Source: CAYVAP01 sp964343195 | Lineage (GTDB): Bacteria > Bacteroidota > Bacteroidia > J057 | DNA: 28,123 bases | Assembly (NCBI GenBank): GCA_964343195.1 | Contig: CAYFIR010000091.1 | Span: 1-28,123 of the forward strand | Direction of reading: 5' to 3' | Part shown: positions 7,522-15,529 of the stretch, one piece after another | Position numbering within the stretch: the stretch's first letter is position 1 | How the letters are laid out: every line of letters starts with the position of its first letter | Notes under the pieces: generated by a model | The model's database searches: none | What the model saw: only the letters and a program-made list of their open reading frames with translations | Told to the model about the DNA's origin: nothing | Program-made: the position numbers and the translations under genes

Positions 7522-10215
7522 TCAGACCTCGATGAGGAACTCGTACAGGTCATGTTCAGCATCCAGGTTGAGCTTCTTGCGCAGCCGGGAACGACTGACA
7601 TTGACGCTGGAGGGCAGTACATTCAGGAGTTCGGCGATCTCGCGAGAACTCAGGCCCATCTTGAGATAGGTAGCCAAGCGCAAGTCATAGGTTGTGAGGG
7701 CCGGGTACTGGGCCTTGAGTCGATGCAGGAACTCCTGGTTGAGCTCATCGATCTGCATTTCGAAGGTATGGTCCTCGTTGCTCAAGCTGCTGTCTAGCAG
7801 GCGGTTCATCTCCGCCAATCGACGATTTGGCTCAGAGGAGCGACTTTCAATGCTCGCGATTTTTTCCTTCAGCTTCTGAAGCAGGCGGTTTTTGTCCTCG
7901 TTCTCCTTCCCTTTTTTGGCCAGTTCAACGGTCTTCATGCGCAGCCGCCGCTTCAGGTCAGCAATCTCATCCTCCAGGCGCTGCTGAGTCTGTAAAACTT
8001 TTTGCTGCTGGTTTGCTTCAGCCTGCTTTTCCAGGGCCGCCTGCTCTTTGAGCATTACCTCCGCATGTAAACGGGCAACCTTGCGACGATTCCGCAGGCG
8101 CTGTAAATAGAAAAGACCAATACCCAAAAGGATCACCCCGAGATATGCATACCATCGACGATACCAGGGAGGAAGAATCGTGATGCTCAAGGGGGCAGAG
8201 CGAATAACTCCTGATGCCGTTTGGGCTTCCACACGCAGCTCATAATCACCCTCTGGCAGATTCAGAAAACTCCGACTTTGCTCTGGCGTCCATTCGCTCC
8301 ACCGATCCTGAAAATTGACCAACTGATATCGGTAGCTTATATGCTCCTGATGTGGCACCAGATATTGCACCCTGATATTATTGCACCGAAAGGGGACCTC
8401 GGCAGGCTGCCCAAGATGAAAGGTTGTGTCGTTATTAAAAGCCGTCAGGCTACGGATGAGCAACTGTGATACCTGTGATCCCATAGCCTGTGATGTACGG
8501 CTACTAAGGGCAAATCCATTGTACACAGGGAAAAACTGAAACTTAGGATTTAGGGCAAGTCCACTCCAGACAGTTGGCAAGCGGTTATCGATTACGTTGG
8601 CATCAGGCCTATCCCCTGCCACTAAAAAGGTGTCCAGTTCCTGATCAAAGGTATATTCAAACAAACTGGTACTCAGCCGAATACCCAGGCTATCTTCATG
8701 CAGCCAGGGGTTCCCACCTTCAAATACTTCGTCAAGGTAAAACCGCTGATCCTCTATTCGAAAGTCAGCGGTCAACGACGCCTTGATGATGCCAAAATTG
8801 GGAATATTGACCCAAAGCAGGCTATCTCCCTCTGCGATGACCTGGCTACATGCCCCCTGAACGGGAGTGATTTTTCGTTGGAAAGCCCAACTCTGTCCCC
8901 TTCGCTCAAAAAGAGACAGGCCATTGTAAGTTCCCGCTACCAGGTGCTGGTCTCCCAAAGGAGTCATGGCCAGTATGCCTTCCGCTGTGTAAACAGGGGT
9001 TACTCCCTGATTTGAAACGAGATAAAGTCCCCGGTCATGCCCACACCAGATCTCACCATCCACCTCGCTGAGCGCCCAGACCTGCCCAGCCGAACCAGGA
9101 ACAAGGGACAGGTAAACTTCTTCAGTATTATTTTTCAACTCCTCCCAACGGGAATAATAGAGTCCCTGATTGGTTCCCAGATAAAAATCTTCGGATTGCA
9201 GGAGTGCAGTTTGTCCGGTTCCAAACCTTCCCTGATGATCCAGGACATAGGCGATGTCACTTGACAGGCGAAGGGACGCGATTCCAAAATCCATTCCCAG
9301 CCAGAGACTTCCCTGCTGCCCGAAATGAAGGCTCAAAATCGTATTGTTGAGGATTCCTTTCTGTTTGTTGAGGTGCTGAATGATTTGCCCGTTCCGGTCC
9401 GTGATATACACCCCATTCAGAATGGTGCCGAAGGCATAGTGATCTTCCTCGATGGAAGAAAAACTAAATACCTGATCCCGTTGCAGAAAAGCAGTCACCT
9501 CCTGCAAAATCGGGGTGATACTTCCGTCCCGAAACTCAAACAGCCCACGGTTTCTGGTGACGATGAGCAGCCCGCCCTCACGCTGGTCTACCCCTACAAT
9601 TTGCCACGGTTCCTCACCTGGATATTCAAACACCTCGATCATGGAAACCCCGTCAAACCGAAAAAGGCCTTCCTTCTCATCGACCAGGAAGAGAGTCCCC
9701 CCTGCCTGAAAGCTTTTTGAAAAACGGGTCGGGGCAGCTATTCTCGTAAGTTGTCCCTCCTTCAGGATGTACAGGTTGTCAAACGAGACGAATACCACTT
9801 CCTCCTCGAGCAGGTGTACCCCCCAGAATTCTTCGTTCAGCCCTTTGGTACTTTCTCTGAAAGGATAGAGAGACTCGTAGTCAAAGCTATGTATTCCCTC
9901 TCGACGCCATATCCCAAAATCCTTATCGGCTCCGGTGTAAATCACAGAGTCGCTGACAACCACAAGCGAACGGGTAAACCCCTTGCTACCTACAAAGCGG
10001 CTCCAGTTCAGTCCGTCAAATTCCAGCAGACCCCTGTCCGTAGCAAAATAGACCAGCCCATTTGCGGCTGACTGTATGGCCCAGGCTTTTCCAGCCTGGG
10101 CATATTCCTCTGGGGTATAGTTCTCCACTGGTGGCACCCCCTTCTCTGGAAACTTCTGTCCAGTAAGGAGTTGCACCCACAAAAGCAGACCGATAAGAAT
10201 GCCATAAATTTTCAC
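7522..10215 (-). CDS. Membrane-spanning propeller/triple-Tyr regulator with LuxR-type HTH
   Basis: An 897-residue one-component transmembrane regulator. In order: signal/anchor segment (1-19, LIGLLLWVQLLTG); a long periplasmic beta-propeller region of two-component-regulator-type repeats (about 40-600; for example GLVYFATDRGLLEFDG); a triple-Tyr (Y_Y_Y) domain at about 610-682 (YRYQLVNFQDRWSEWT); one membrane helix (about 687-705); a charged coiled coil (about 710-810); and a C-terminal LuxR-like helix-turn-helix (about 841-890, MGLSSREIAELLNVLPSSVNVSRSRLRKK split over the two helices). It has no histidine-kinase or receiver domain, so it is not a hybrid two-component system. The start codon is GTG; an in-frame stop lies four codons upstream and no near ATG exists. 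It begins 14 bp after the GH17 gene, so it is co-transcribed with the enzymes. It probably senses a glucan oligosaccharide and controls this locus. Confidence 0.9.
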   Translation of the reverse strand: MKIYGILIGLLLWVQLLTGQKFPEKGVPPVENYTPEEYAQAGKAWAIQSAANGLVYFATDRGLLEFDGLNWSRFVGSKGFTRSLVVVSDSVIYTGADKDFGIWRREGIHSFDYESLYPFRESTKGLNEEFWGVHLLEEEVVFVSFDNLYILKEGQLTRIAAPTRFSKSFQAGGTLFLVDEKEGLFRFDGVSMIEVFEYPGEEPWQIVGVDQREGGLLIVTRNRGLFEFRDGSITPILQEVTAFLQRDQVFSFSSIEEDHYAFGTILNGVYITDRNGQIIQHLNKQKGILNNTILSLHFGQQGSLWLGMDFGIASLRLSSDIAYVLDHQGRFGTGQTALLQSEDFYLGTNQGLYYSRWEELKNNTEEVYLSLVPGSAGQVWALSEVDGEIWCGHDRGLYLVSNQGVTPVYTAEGILAMTPLGDQHLVAGTYNGLSLFERRGQSWAFQRKITPVQGACSQVIAEGDSLLWVNIPNFGIIKASLTADFRIEDQRFYLDEVFEGGNPWLHEDSLGIRLSTSLFEYTFDQELDTFLVAGDRPDANVIDNRLPTVWSGLALNPKFQFFPVYNGFALSSRTSQAMGSQVSQLLIRSLTAFNNDTTFHLGQPAEVPFRCNNIRVQYLVPHQEHISYRYQLVNFQDRWSEWTPEQSRSFLNLPEGDYELRVEAQTASGVIRSAPLSITILPPWYRRWYAYLGVILLGIGLFYLQRLRNRRKVARLHAEVMLKEQAALEKQAEANQQQKVLQTQQRLEDEIADLKRRLRMKTVELAKKGKENEDKNRLLQKLKEKIASIESRSSEPNRRLAEMNRLLDSSLSNEDHTFEMQIDELNQEFLHRLKAQYPALTTYDLRLATYLKMGLSSREIAELLNVLPSSVNVSRSRLRKKLNLDAEHDLYEFLIEV

Positions 10216-10229
10216 CGTAAGGCTCTAAC

Positions 10230-11117
10230 TCATAAAAATTTTAATTGTTCGTCCTTGTCCCAGATTCCCCAATAGGCACCCACATCTCCTTCAGGGCCGA
10301 CCTTCCAGGATTCATCAAACGAGGAGAAATAAAAGATCTCGATATTCTCCTCCTGTCCCCATTGCTGAGTCTGAAGGAAGTATTTTATGGCATTTTCTGT
10401 TGATGGAACGGCCGCCTCCAGTGCCTGTCCCTGACTGGGCCAACCGGTCTCGGTGATGATGACAGGTTTGCCATTCGCAGCGGCTTTTGCCTGGTGATAC
10501 ATCTGCTTCATGTACATCAGAGAGTACTCCAGTTGACAGCCTTCCCAGTAAGGGTAGCAGTTGGCCAGGATGACGTCCGACAGTTCACAAAGCTCAGGGT
10601 GCTGGGTGAACTCATAATATGCGTCCACATACCCGACGGGAATGTCTGGCAGGGCCGCCTTTACCTGCTTCAAATACGCTATCAGTTTTTCCTTTGGCAG
10701 GTCTTCGCGATAGAGTACTTCGTTGCCGACAGCGGCAATGTCCACATGACCGGCCTTAGCCAGCTCGATCAGGGCCGCGATCTCCTGCTCGTTTTTCTCT
10801 TCATCTTTGCCCAGCCAGGCACCAACCAGGGTTTTCAGGCCCAGTTCGTGGGCTACCTGCGGGATGAGTTCATTGCCTTCCGTGCAGGAAAAGGAGCGTA
10901 CCCACCCACAAAAGGGACTGATGATTTCCATCCGATGCCGGACCTGCTCATAGGACAACTGAGTGCCAGGTTCCTGCCCTTCTTTGTATGCACTGAAACA
11001 GAGACCGTGCATGCCATTCACCAGGGCCTGATGATGGCGTGCCTTCAGATCTTCCAGGCTCTCCTGGGAGTAATCAGGTCCAGCGAGGAAAAGGGTTCTA
11101 TATCGACGATATGACAT
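10230..11117 (-). CDS. Cytoplasmic GH17 beta-1,3-glucan hydrolase
   Basis: A compact 295-residue glycoside hydrolase of family 17 (clan GH-A TIM barrel). The two catalytic glutamates are visible: acid/base E133 in AAVGNEVL and nucleophile E223 in IITETGWPS. No signal peptide or lipobox, so it should act in the cytoplasm on imported beta-1,3-gluco-oligosaccharides, either as exo-glucosidase or endo-enzyme; the sequence alone does not decide. It is a close paralogue of the C-terminal half of the upstream transporter fusion: both share RSFSCTEGNELIP, VGYVDAYY and MFYFSSFDESWK-like segments. Only 11 bp separate it from that gene and 14 bp from the regulator, so it sits inside one operon. Confidence 0.92.
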   Translation of the reverse strand: MSYRRYRTLFLAGPDYSQESLEDLKARHHQALVNGMHGLCFSAYKEGQEPGTQLSYEQVRHRMEIISPFCGWVRSFSCTEGNELIPQVAHELGLKTLVGAWLGKDEEKNEQEIAALIELAKAGHVDIAAVGNEVLYREDLPKEKLIAYLKQVKAALPDIPVGYVDAYYEFTQHPELCELSDVILANCYPYWEGCQLEYSLMYMKQMYHQAKAAANGKPVIITETGWPSQGQALEAAVPSTENAIKYFLQTQQWGQEENIEIFYFSSFDESWKVGPEGDVGAYWGIWDKDEQLKFL

Positions 11118-11128
11118 AATGGCTAGAA

Positions 11129-13495
11129 TTATTTTTTGGACAAAGAGCTGTATTTGAGGGATTCGTGTTTATCCCAAAGTCCCCAGCGGGCTCCGACTTC
11201 CCCTTCCTGCTGCACCTTCCATGACTCATCGAACGAGGAGAAATAGAACATGTCCACCCCTGAACTCTGGGCCCAGTGTTGTGAATCGATGAAGTACTTG
11301 GTGGCATTTTCTCTGGAAGGCTGGGCAGCTTCTACGCTCTGACCGCTGCTCGGCCAGCCATTTTCAGCGATAACCACCGGTTTAGTCCCAGCTACCTGTC
11401 TGGTTAGCTGGTACATGCGGTCCAGATAGGTAACTGCATGATCCCTGTCAGCGCCTTCCCAGAAGGGATAACAGTTGATCAGGACTACATCTACCGCCTC
11501 TACCAGTTCAGGGTGATCCAGGAACTGGTAATAGGCATCAACGTACCCCACAGGAATATGATCCGGGATACCGGACCGCACCTTTTTCAGGTAATCGACA
11601 ATCTCAGCTGGTGCGAGTTCCCCTCGCATGAGCACCTCATTTCCGACACAGGCCACATCTACTACTCCCTCTTTTGCCAACTGCATAAGCGACTGAATCT
11701 CTTTTTCGTTCCGGTCTTTGTCACCACTCAACCAGGCTCCGACCATGGTTTTCAGGCCTTTTTCGTGGGCGATGCGCGGGATCAACTCATTTCCTTCAGT
11801 ACAGGAAAAGGAGCGAATATTTCGGGTGTAAGGCATGATAATCTCCATGCGCCGACGGATCTGGTCAGAAGACAGAATAGAACCAGTATCCTGACCTTCC
11901 ACATAGGGACTGAAACACAATCCGTGAACACCTTTGTCAAGGGTAGCTGCAAACATGGACTCTAATTCTTCCTGGCTCTTGCCGGAAAAGTCCAGTCCGG
12001 AAGAAATCGTAAGGCTTTGGCCAATCGAAGAAAGCTGGGCCAACTTGCCTGGTAGGTAGCCCGAAGAGCCTTTGGATAGTCCCTTACGCCTCTCCAGTTC
12101 CGCCCGTATTTCATTGGCACGTTCTTCATCGACATCATAGTCATGCATGAGGTACAGGGCCACGATGGTACCAAACATAGGGAGTCCGGAGAAGAAAATC
12201 CGCAGGCCATTCACAGCGCCTTCTGGCTGCACCGCCGCGTTGCCATCGAATCCCACCACGGACAAAATCACCCCGCTCAATCCCCCAGCGATGGCAAAAC
12301 CGAATTTCACCATGTACCAATAGATCGCACCAAACACTCCTTCGCGACGCTTGCCATGATTCAGTTCGTCCAGGTCGATTACATCCGCCGTCATCGACAT
12401 CATCAGCACGAAGAGGCTTCCAATGCCAAATGAATGGAAGGGCAGGGAAAAGAGGAACAGCCAGGGCTTACCGGGAACAAACAGGAACCAGAGCGAGGCA
12501 TAGCCGACCAAAGCGATACTCTGAGAGACCATGAAGGCATTCTTCTTGCCGATTTTCTTGGACATGGCCGCTACGATCGGAATGACGATGAAAGTCGTAA
12601 CCAGGGCTCCTACACTGCCAAAAAGCGGTGTCCAATAGCCAGCTGCACCTGAATCGCCACTGAACAAATGCCAGACGACGATGAAAAAGACAAAGCCCGC
12701 AACGGTATTAAATGCGTTAAAAATGAAAAACGTGGAAATACATAGTTTGCGAAAAGGCTTGGAGGAAAAGGCCTCTTTGAAACCTTTGAGAATCTGGGCA
12801 AGGCTGTCCCCAATCGCACTGAATGAAAGAGGGGAGTAGTCCTCGTTCAACGTGGATTTACTGGGAATAAATATGGCAGGGACCATCGCAAAAATCGCAA
12901 AAATAACCCCCACCCATATGGCTAACTCACGGGTAGCAGCTTCAGGGCTGGGAAACCACCCTGGATCGTACATGATCACCCAAAACCAGGGAGCGATTAC
13001 CCAGGCCCACTGCCCGATCCACTGCGCAATGGCCATGATCTGCGTCCGCTCATGAAAATCATCGCTCATTTCATAGCCCATTGCCACATAGGGCACACTG
13101 AAGATGGTCAGGCCTATGTAGAAAGCAAAAGAGCCGAAAAGGAAGTACGTAAAGTTGTAGTTGACGGTATTCTCCCCATACAATTGCCACATGATGGAGA
13201 AAGCCACGCCCATGATAACGGCTCCCAGCAGCACATACTGCCTTCTTCTCCCCCATATCGACTTAGTATTATCAGAGATAAACCCCATGATGGGGTCGGT
13301 CACAGCGTCCAAAACCCGAGGCAGGAAATAGACGATTCCCCACATCCAGCCTGGGAAACCCAGATTCTGGACCAAAACCACCATAAAGATCCCCAGTGAA
13401 GCGGGGAACATTTGATTGGCTAGCATTCCGGCTCCAAAAGCAACCTTTTGCCCAAAGGGCACCTTGCTTTTGCTAGCCACTTGTGATGTTGACAT
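11129..13495 (-). CDS. GPH-type sugar:cation symporter fused to GH17
   Basis: A 788-residue fusion. Residues 1 to about 455 form a 12-helix MFS/GPH (glycoside-pentoside-hexuronide:cation symporter) transporter; visible hallmarks are DAVTDPIMGFISDNT followed by WGRRRQY near residue 83, and DVIDLDELNHGKRREG near 371. A charged linker (about 456-494) leads into a complete GH17 domain (about 495-785) with acid/base E620 in CVGNEV and nucleophile E711 in VVIAENGWPS. GPH transporters have both ends in the cytoplasm, so the hydrolase should sit on the inner face of the inner membrane, where it can meet incoming oligosaccharides. The frame is continuous through the linker. Its GH17 half is a paralogue of the next gene, 11 bp downstream. 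The 124-bp leader has a repeated CTACTAC element. Substrate (beta-1,3-gluco-oligosaccharide) is inferred from GH17 and the context. Confidence 0.93.
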   Translation of the reverse strand: MSTSQVASKSKVPFGQKVAFGAGMLANQMFPASLGIFMVVLVQNLGFPGWMWGIVYFLPRVLDAVTDPIMGFISDNTKSIWGRRRQYVLLGAVIMGVAFSIMWQLYGENTVNYNFTYFLFGSFAFYIGLTIFSVPYVAMGYEMSDDFHERTQIMAIAQWIGQWAWVIAPWFWVIMYDPGWFPSPEAATRELAIWVGVIFAIFAMVPAIFIPSKSTLNEDYSPLSFSAIGDSLAQILKGFKEAFSSKPFRKLCISTFFIFNAFNTVAGFVFFIVVWHLFSGDSGAAGYWTPLFGSVGALVTTFIVIPIVAAMSKKIGKKNAFMVSQSIALVGYASLWFLFVPGKPWLFLFSLPFHSFGIGSLFVLMMSMTADVIDLDELNHGKRREGVFGAIYWYMVKFGFAIAGGLSGVILSVVGFDGNAAVQPEGAVNGLRIFFSGLPMFGTIVALYLMHDYDVDEERANEIRAELERRKGLSKGSSGYLPGKLAQLSSIGQSLTISSGLDFSGKSQEELESMFAATLDKGVHGLCFSPYVEGQDTGSILSSDQIRRRMEIIMPYTRNIRSFSCTEGNELIPRIAHEKGLKTMVGAWLSGDKDRNEKEIQSLMQLAKEGVVDVACVGNEVLMRGELAPAEIVDYLKKVRSGIPDHIPVGYVDAYYQFLDHPELVEAVDVVLINCYPFWEGADRDHAVTYLDRMYQLTRQVAGTKPVVIAENGWPSSGQSVEAAQPSRENATKYFIDSQHWAQSSGVDMFYFSSFDESWKVQQEGEVGARWGLWDKHESLKYSSLSKK

Positions 13496-13619
13496 CGCTT
13501 ATTGATTTTGAGTAGTAGTGTAGTAGTAGAAAGCTTGGAGTTCGATGCCAAAAGTTAGCAAAACAGTCACTATCGACCTCCTATTTACAAATTCTCAACC
13601 CACTTTTGTCAAAAGAAGG

Positions 13620-15122
13620 TCAGTCCACTGCAAACCGAACTGTCTGAAGAGCCTGCCCGCTGATCTGAACCGAAACCGGGGTCCCGTTCAGGTCAATTTG
13701 CAAGGGCCGGGGTTCTTCCTCCTGATTCAGAATCAACACCACCACCGAACCGTCCGGATTTCGGACCGCGGTGGCCATGAGAGACTCGTCATCCATGGTC
13801 AGGCCGATGCGCTGGGCGCCGGGCCGTATGTATTTGCTGAAGTGTGCCATGGTGTAGTAGATCGGGGTGAAATACACCTCGTCGGCATCGGGATCTACGA
13901 TTACGGGGGCGACACACCAGTTTTCAAACCAGTTGGGGCCTCCCTGACGGTCCAGGACCATGTTCCAGTCCACCCAGCCATCGACCCAGTTATTGAGGCA
14001 GCCGATAATGTCGCGCGCATAGCGGTAAACGGGCGAATATTTGGGGTGCAGGTGCTTGGTCTCGGGTGGTGCCCAGTCCCAGCCCCAGTCGGTGGCTTCT
14101 TTGCGCCAGTACCAGGCGTCATCCTGCCATTTGGGCACTTCGGCATCTACGCAGCCCTCGGTTTCGATGAGGTGCTTTTCGGGGGCCTTTTGGTGGGCAT
14201 ACTGCAGCACCTCTGGGAACCACTCTACCGTACTGGCATACCAGTGGATGGCCGTCCCATCAAAATACTTCGCCGCTTCGGCATCGTCATACATCACATC
14301 CACCCAGTGCTTGAGTTCATCGCGGTTCTGGTCATAGCCCAGGATTTTGGCATCCTGCCCGTCAGCCTCTAGCCTGGGGCCGAGGTGATCCCGCACAAAT
14401 TCGTTCATTTCCTCCGCGCTGAAGTGCATGCTTTCCCAGTTTTCGGCATTACCCAGAGGCTCATTTTCTACCGTAACTCCCCAAATCTCGATTCCCTCTT
14501 CGCGGTAGGCATCGAGGTATTTGGAGAAGAAAAGCGCCCAGGTGTCGCGGTACTCAGGCAGCAGTTTGCCGCCACGCCAGTCGCCATTGTCCTTCATCCA
14601 AGGAGGAGCCGTCCAGGGCGAAGCAATGATTTTGAATCCTTCGGAAGAAATTTCCTGGGCAGCCTTGATCATCGGGATCAGATCTGGCTGATCCTCCTCG
14701 ATGGAAAAATGCTCCAGGTCTTTGTCTCCCTCCACCGGAGCGTAAGAATAATTGCCGAGAGAGAAATCGCAGGAGTTGATATGGGTCCGCGTAAGCGAAT
14801 AGCGGGCTCCCTCGTCGCCAAAATACGCCTCCAGCACCTTTTGTCGATTGGCTTCACTCAGTTCATTGAGCAAATAGGCAGAAGCTTCCGTAAACGATCC
14901 CCCGATACCGGTGATGGTCTGGAAGACTTCGTCCGGATTCAGGGTGATCTGAACAGCAGCATCTGCCTTTTCAGCCAACGGAGTTATTGCCTGAAGCTTG
15001 TTGCCAGAGGCGGAGGTTTCGACTACCTCCACTGCCATCTGCGGGGAGGACTGATCGTCATTGGGGGTTTGACAGGCCATAAGTAGCAGCGTTATGCCAA
15101 TCAGGAACATGGAGCGTCTCAT
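13620..15122 (-). CDS. GH30 beta-glucanase lipoprotein (likely beta-1,6)
   Basis: The 500-residue protein starts at MRRSMFLIGITLLLMAC; C17 ends a lipobox (LLMAC), so it is lipid-anchored. A longer frame begins 19 codons upstream but lacks a signal and would place non-signal residues first. The body is a GH30 TIM barrel with its side beta-structure: GIGGSFTEASAYLLN near 72-86, SPWTAPPWMKDNG near 168-180, acid/base E221 in GVTVENEPLG and nucleophile E322 in LIETEGCVD. The C-terminal beta-sandwich (about 410-500) is intact. GH30 enzymes include beta-1,6-glucanases and beta-glucosidases; next to GH16 and GH17 the best guess is removal of laminarin's beta-1,6 branches. It follows the GH17 lipoprotein after a long repeat-containing leader (15123-15529). 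Confidence 0.9.
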   Translation of the reverse strand: MRRSMFLIGITLLLMACQTPNDDQSSPQMAVEVVETSASGNKLQAITPLAEKADAAVQITLNPDEVFQTITGIGGSFTEASAYLLNELSEANRQKVLEAYFGDEGARYSLTRTHINSCDFSLGNYSYAPVEGDKDLEHFSIEEDQPDLIPMIKAAQEISSEGFKIIASPWTAPPWMKDNGDWRGGKLLPEYRDTWALFFSKYLDAYREEGIEIWGVTVENEPLGNAENWESMHFSAEEMNEFVRDHLGPRLEADGQDAKILGYDQNRDELKHWVDVMYDDAEAAKYFDGTAIHWYASTVEWFPEVLQYAHQKAPEKHLIETEGCVDAEVPKWQDDAWYWRKEATDWGWDWAPPETKHLHPKYSPVYRYARDIIGCLNNWVDGWVDWNMVLDRQGGPNWFENWCVAPVIVDPDADEVYFTPIYYTMAHFSKYIRPGAQRIGLTMDDESLMATAVRNPDGSVVVLILNQEEEPRPLQIDLNGTPVSVQISGQALQTVRFAVD

Positions 15123-15437
15123 AATGCGAGTAGTAGATTGTGAGAGATTGAGACTAGTGGAAAAGAGTTCGTGGTTCAAAGTTCGAAGTTGAATATTCTG
15201 ACAATTAGCCTGTTATCTCAATTTGAATTGGTTAGGAACTTCATTGCGAATCCAACTAGTGGAATAAGTTCGGAGTCCGATGTTCGTAGTTTAAAGTACA
15301 GATGGTCAGAAGTTTACTGTATTTTCAAATGAGTGATTACTTCGTTCCGAATGCACTAGTGCTTTTAGAATTAAGTAATAGCCCAATTAAAAAAGAGATA
15401 AGTGGTTGAACAGCAACACTTTCAACCGCGTTGAGCA
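15123..15437 (-). repeat. Intergenic leader of GH30 with three ~100-bp diverged repeats
   Basis: A 407-bp gap (15123-15529) without a credible gene. ACTAGTG recurs at 15153, 15255 and 15355, spacings of 102 and 100 bp. The first two units share ACTAGTGGA, then a diverged AGTTCG...GTTCG.AGTT stretch, and both end in ACTTCRTT.CGAAT just before the next ACTAGTG. The third unit is shorter and more diverged. A CTACTACTCG element (15127-15136) lies next to the start codon, and a GGTTGAA...TTCAACC hairpin sits at 15404-15427. Confidence 0.55.
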
Positions 15438-15460
15438 CAGCGAAATCCCGCAGAACGGGA
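15438..15460 (-). repeat. REP-like hairpin element, copy 2
   Basis: CAGCGAAATCCCGC (15438-15451) is the exact reverse complement of 1297-1310, and is followed by a TCCCG-CAGAA-CGGGA hairpin (15446-15460). As in copy 1, the element lies downstream of a gene stop (here the GH17 lipoprotein) and in the same orientation relative to it. It is probably a dispersed extragenic repeat. Confidence 0.5.
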
Positions 15461-15529
15461 AACCATCGACTCCAAACTCATTCCACCAGGAGATTGCCGT
15501 TGGAGGAAAGTCTCATTCCGGACTCCCCT

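Noticed and set aside
7522..10215. Hybrid two-component system (HTCS)
   Set aside because: Propeller and Y_Y_Y domains fit, but there is no histidine kinase, ATPase or receiver domain; only a coiled coil and an HTH follow the membrane helix.
13496..13619. Sigma70-like promoter (TTGACA near 13600) before the symporter fusion
   Set aside because: Bacteroidota promoters use a different -33/-7 consensus, and no good -10 partner was seen; not supported.
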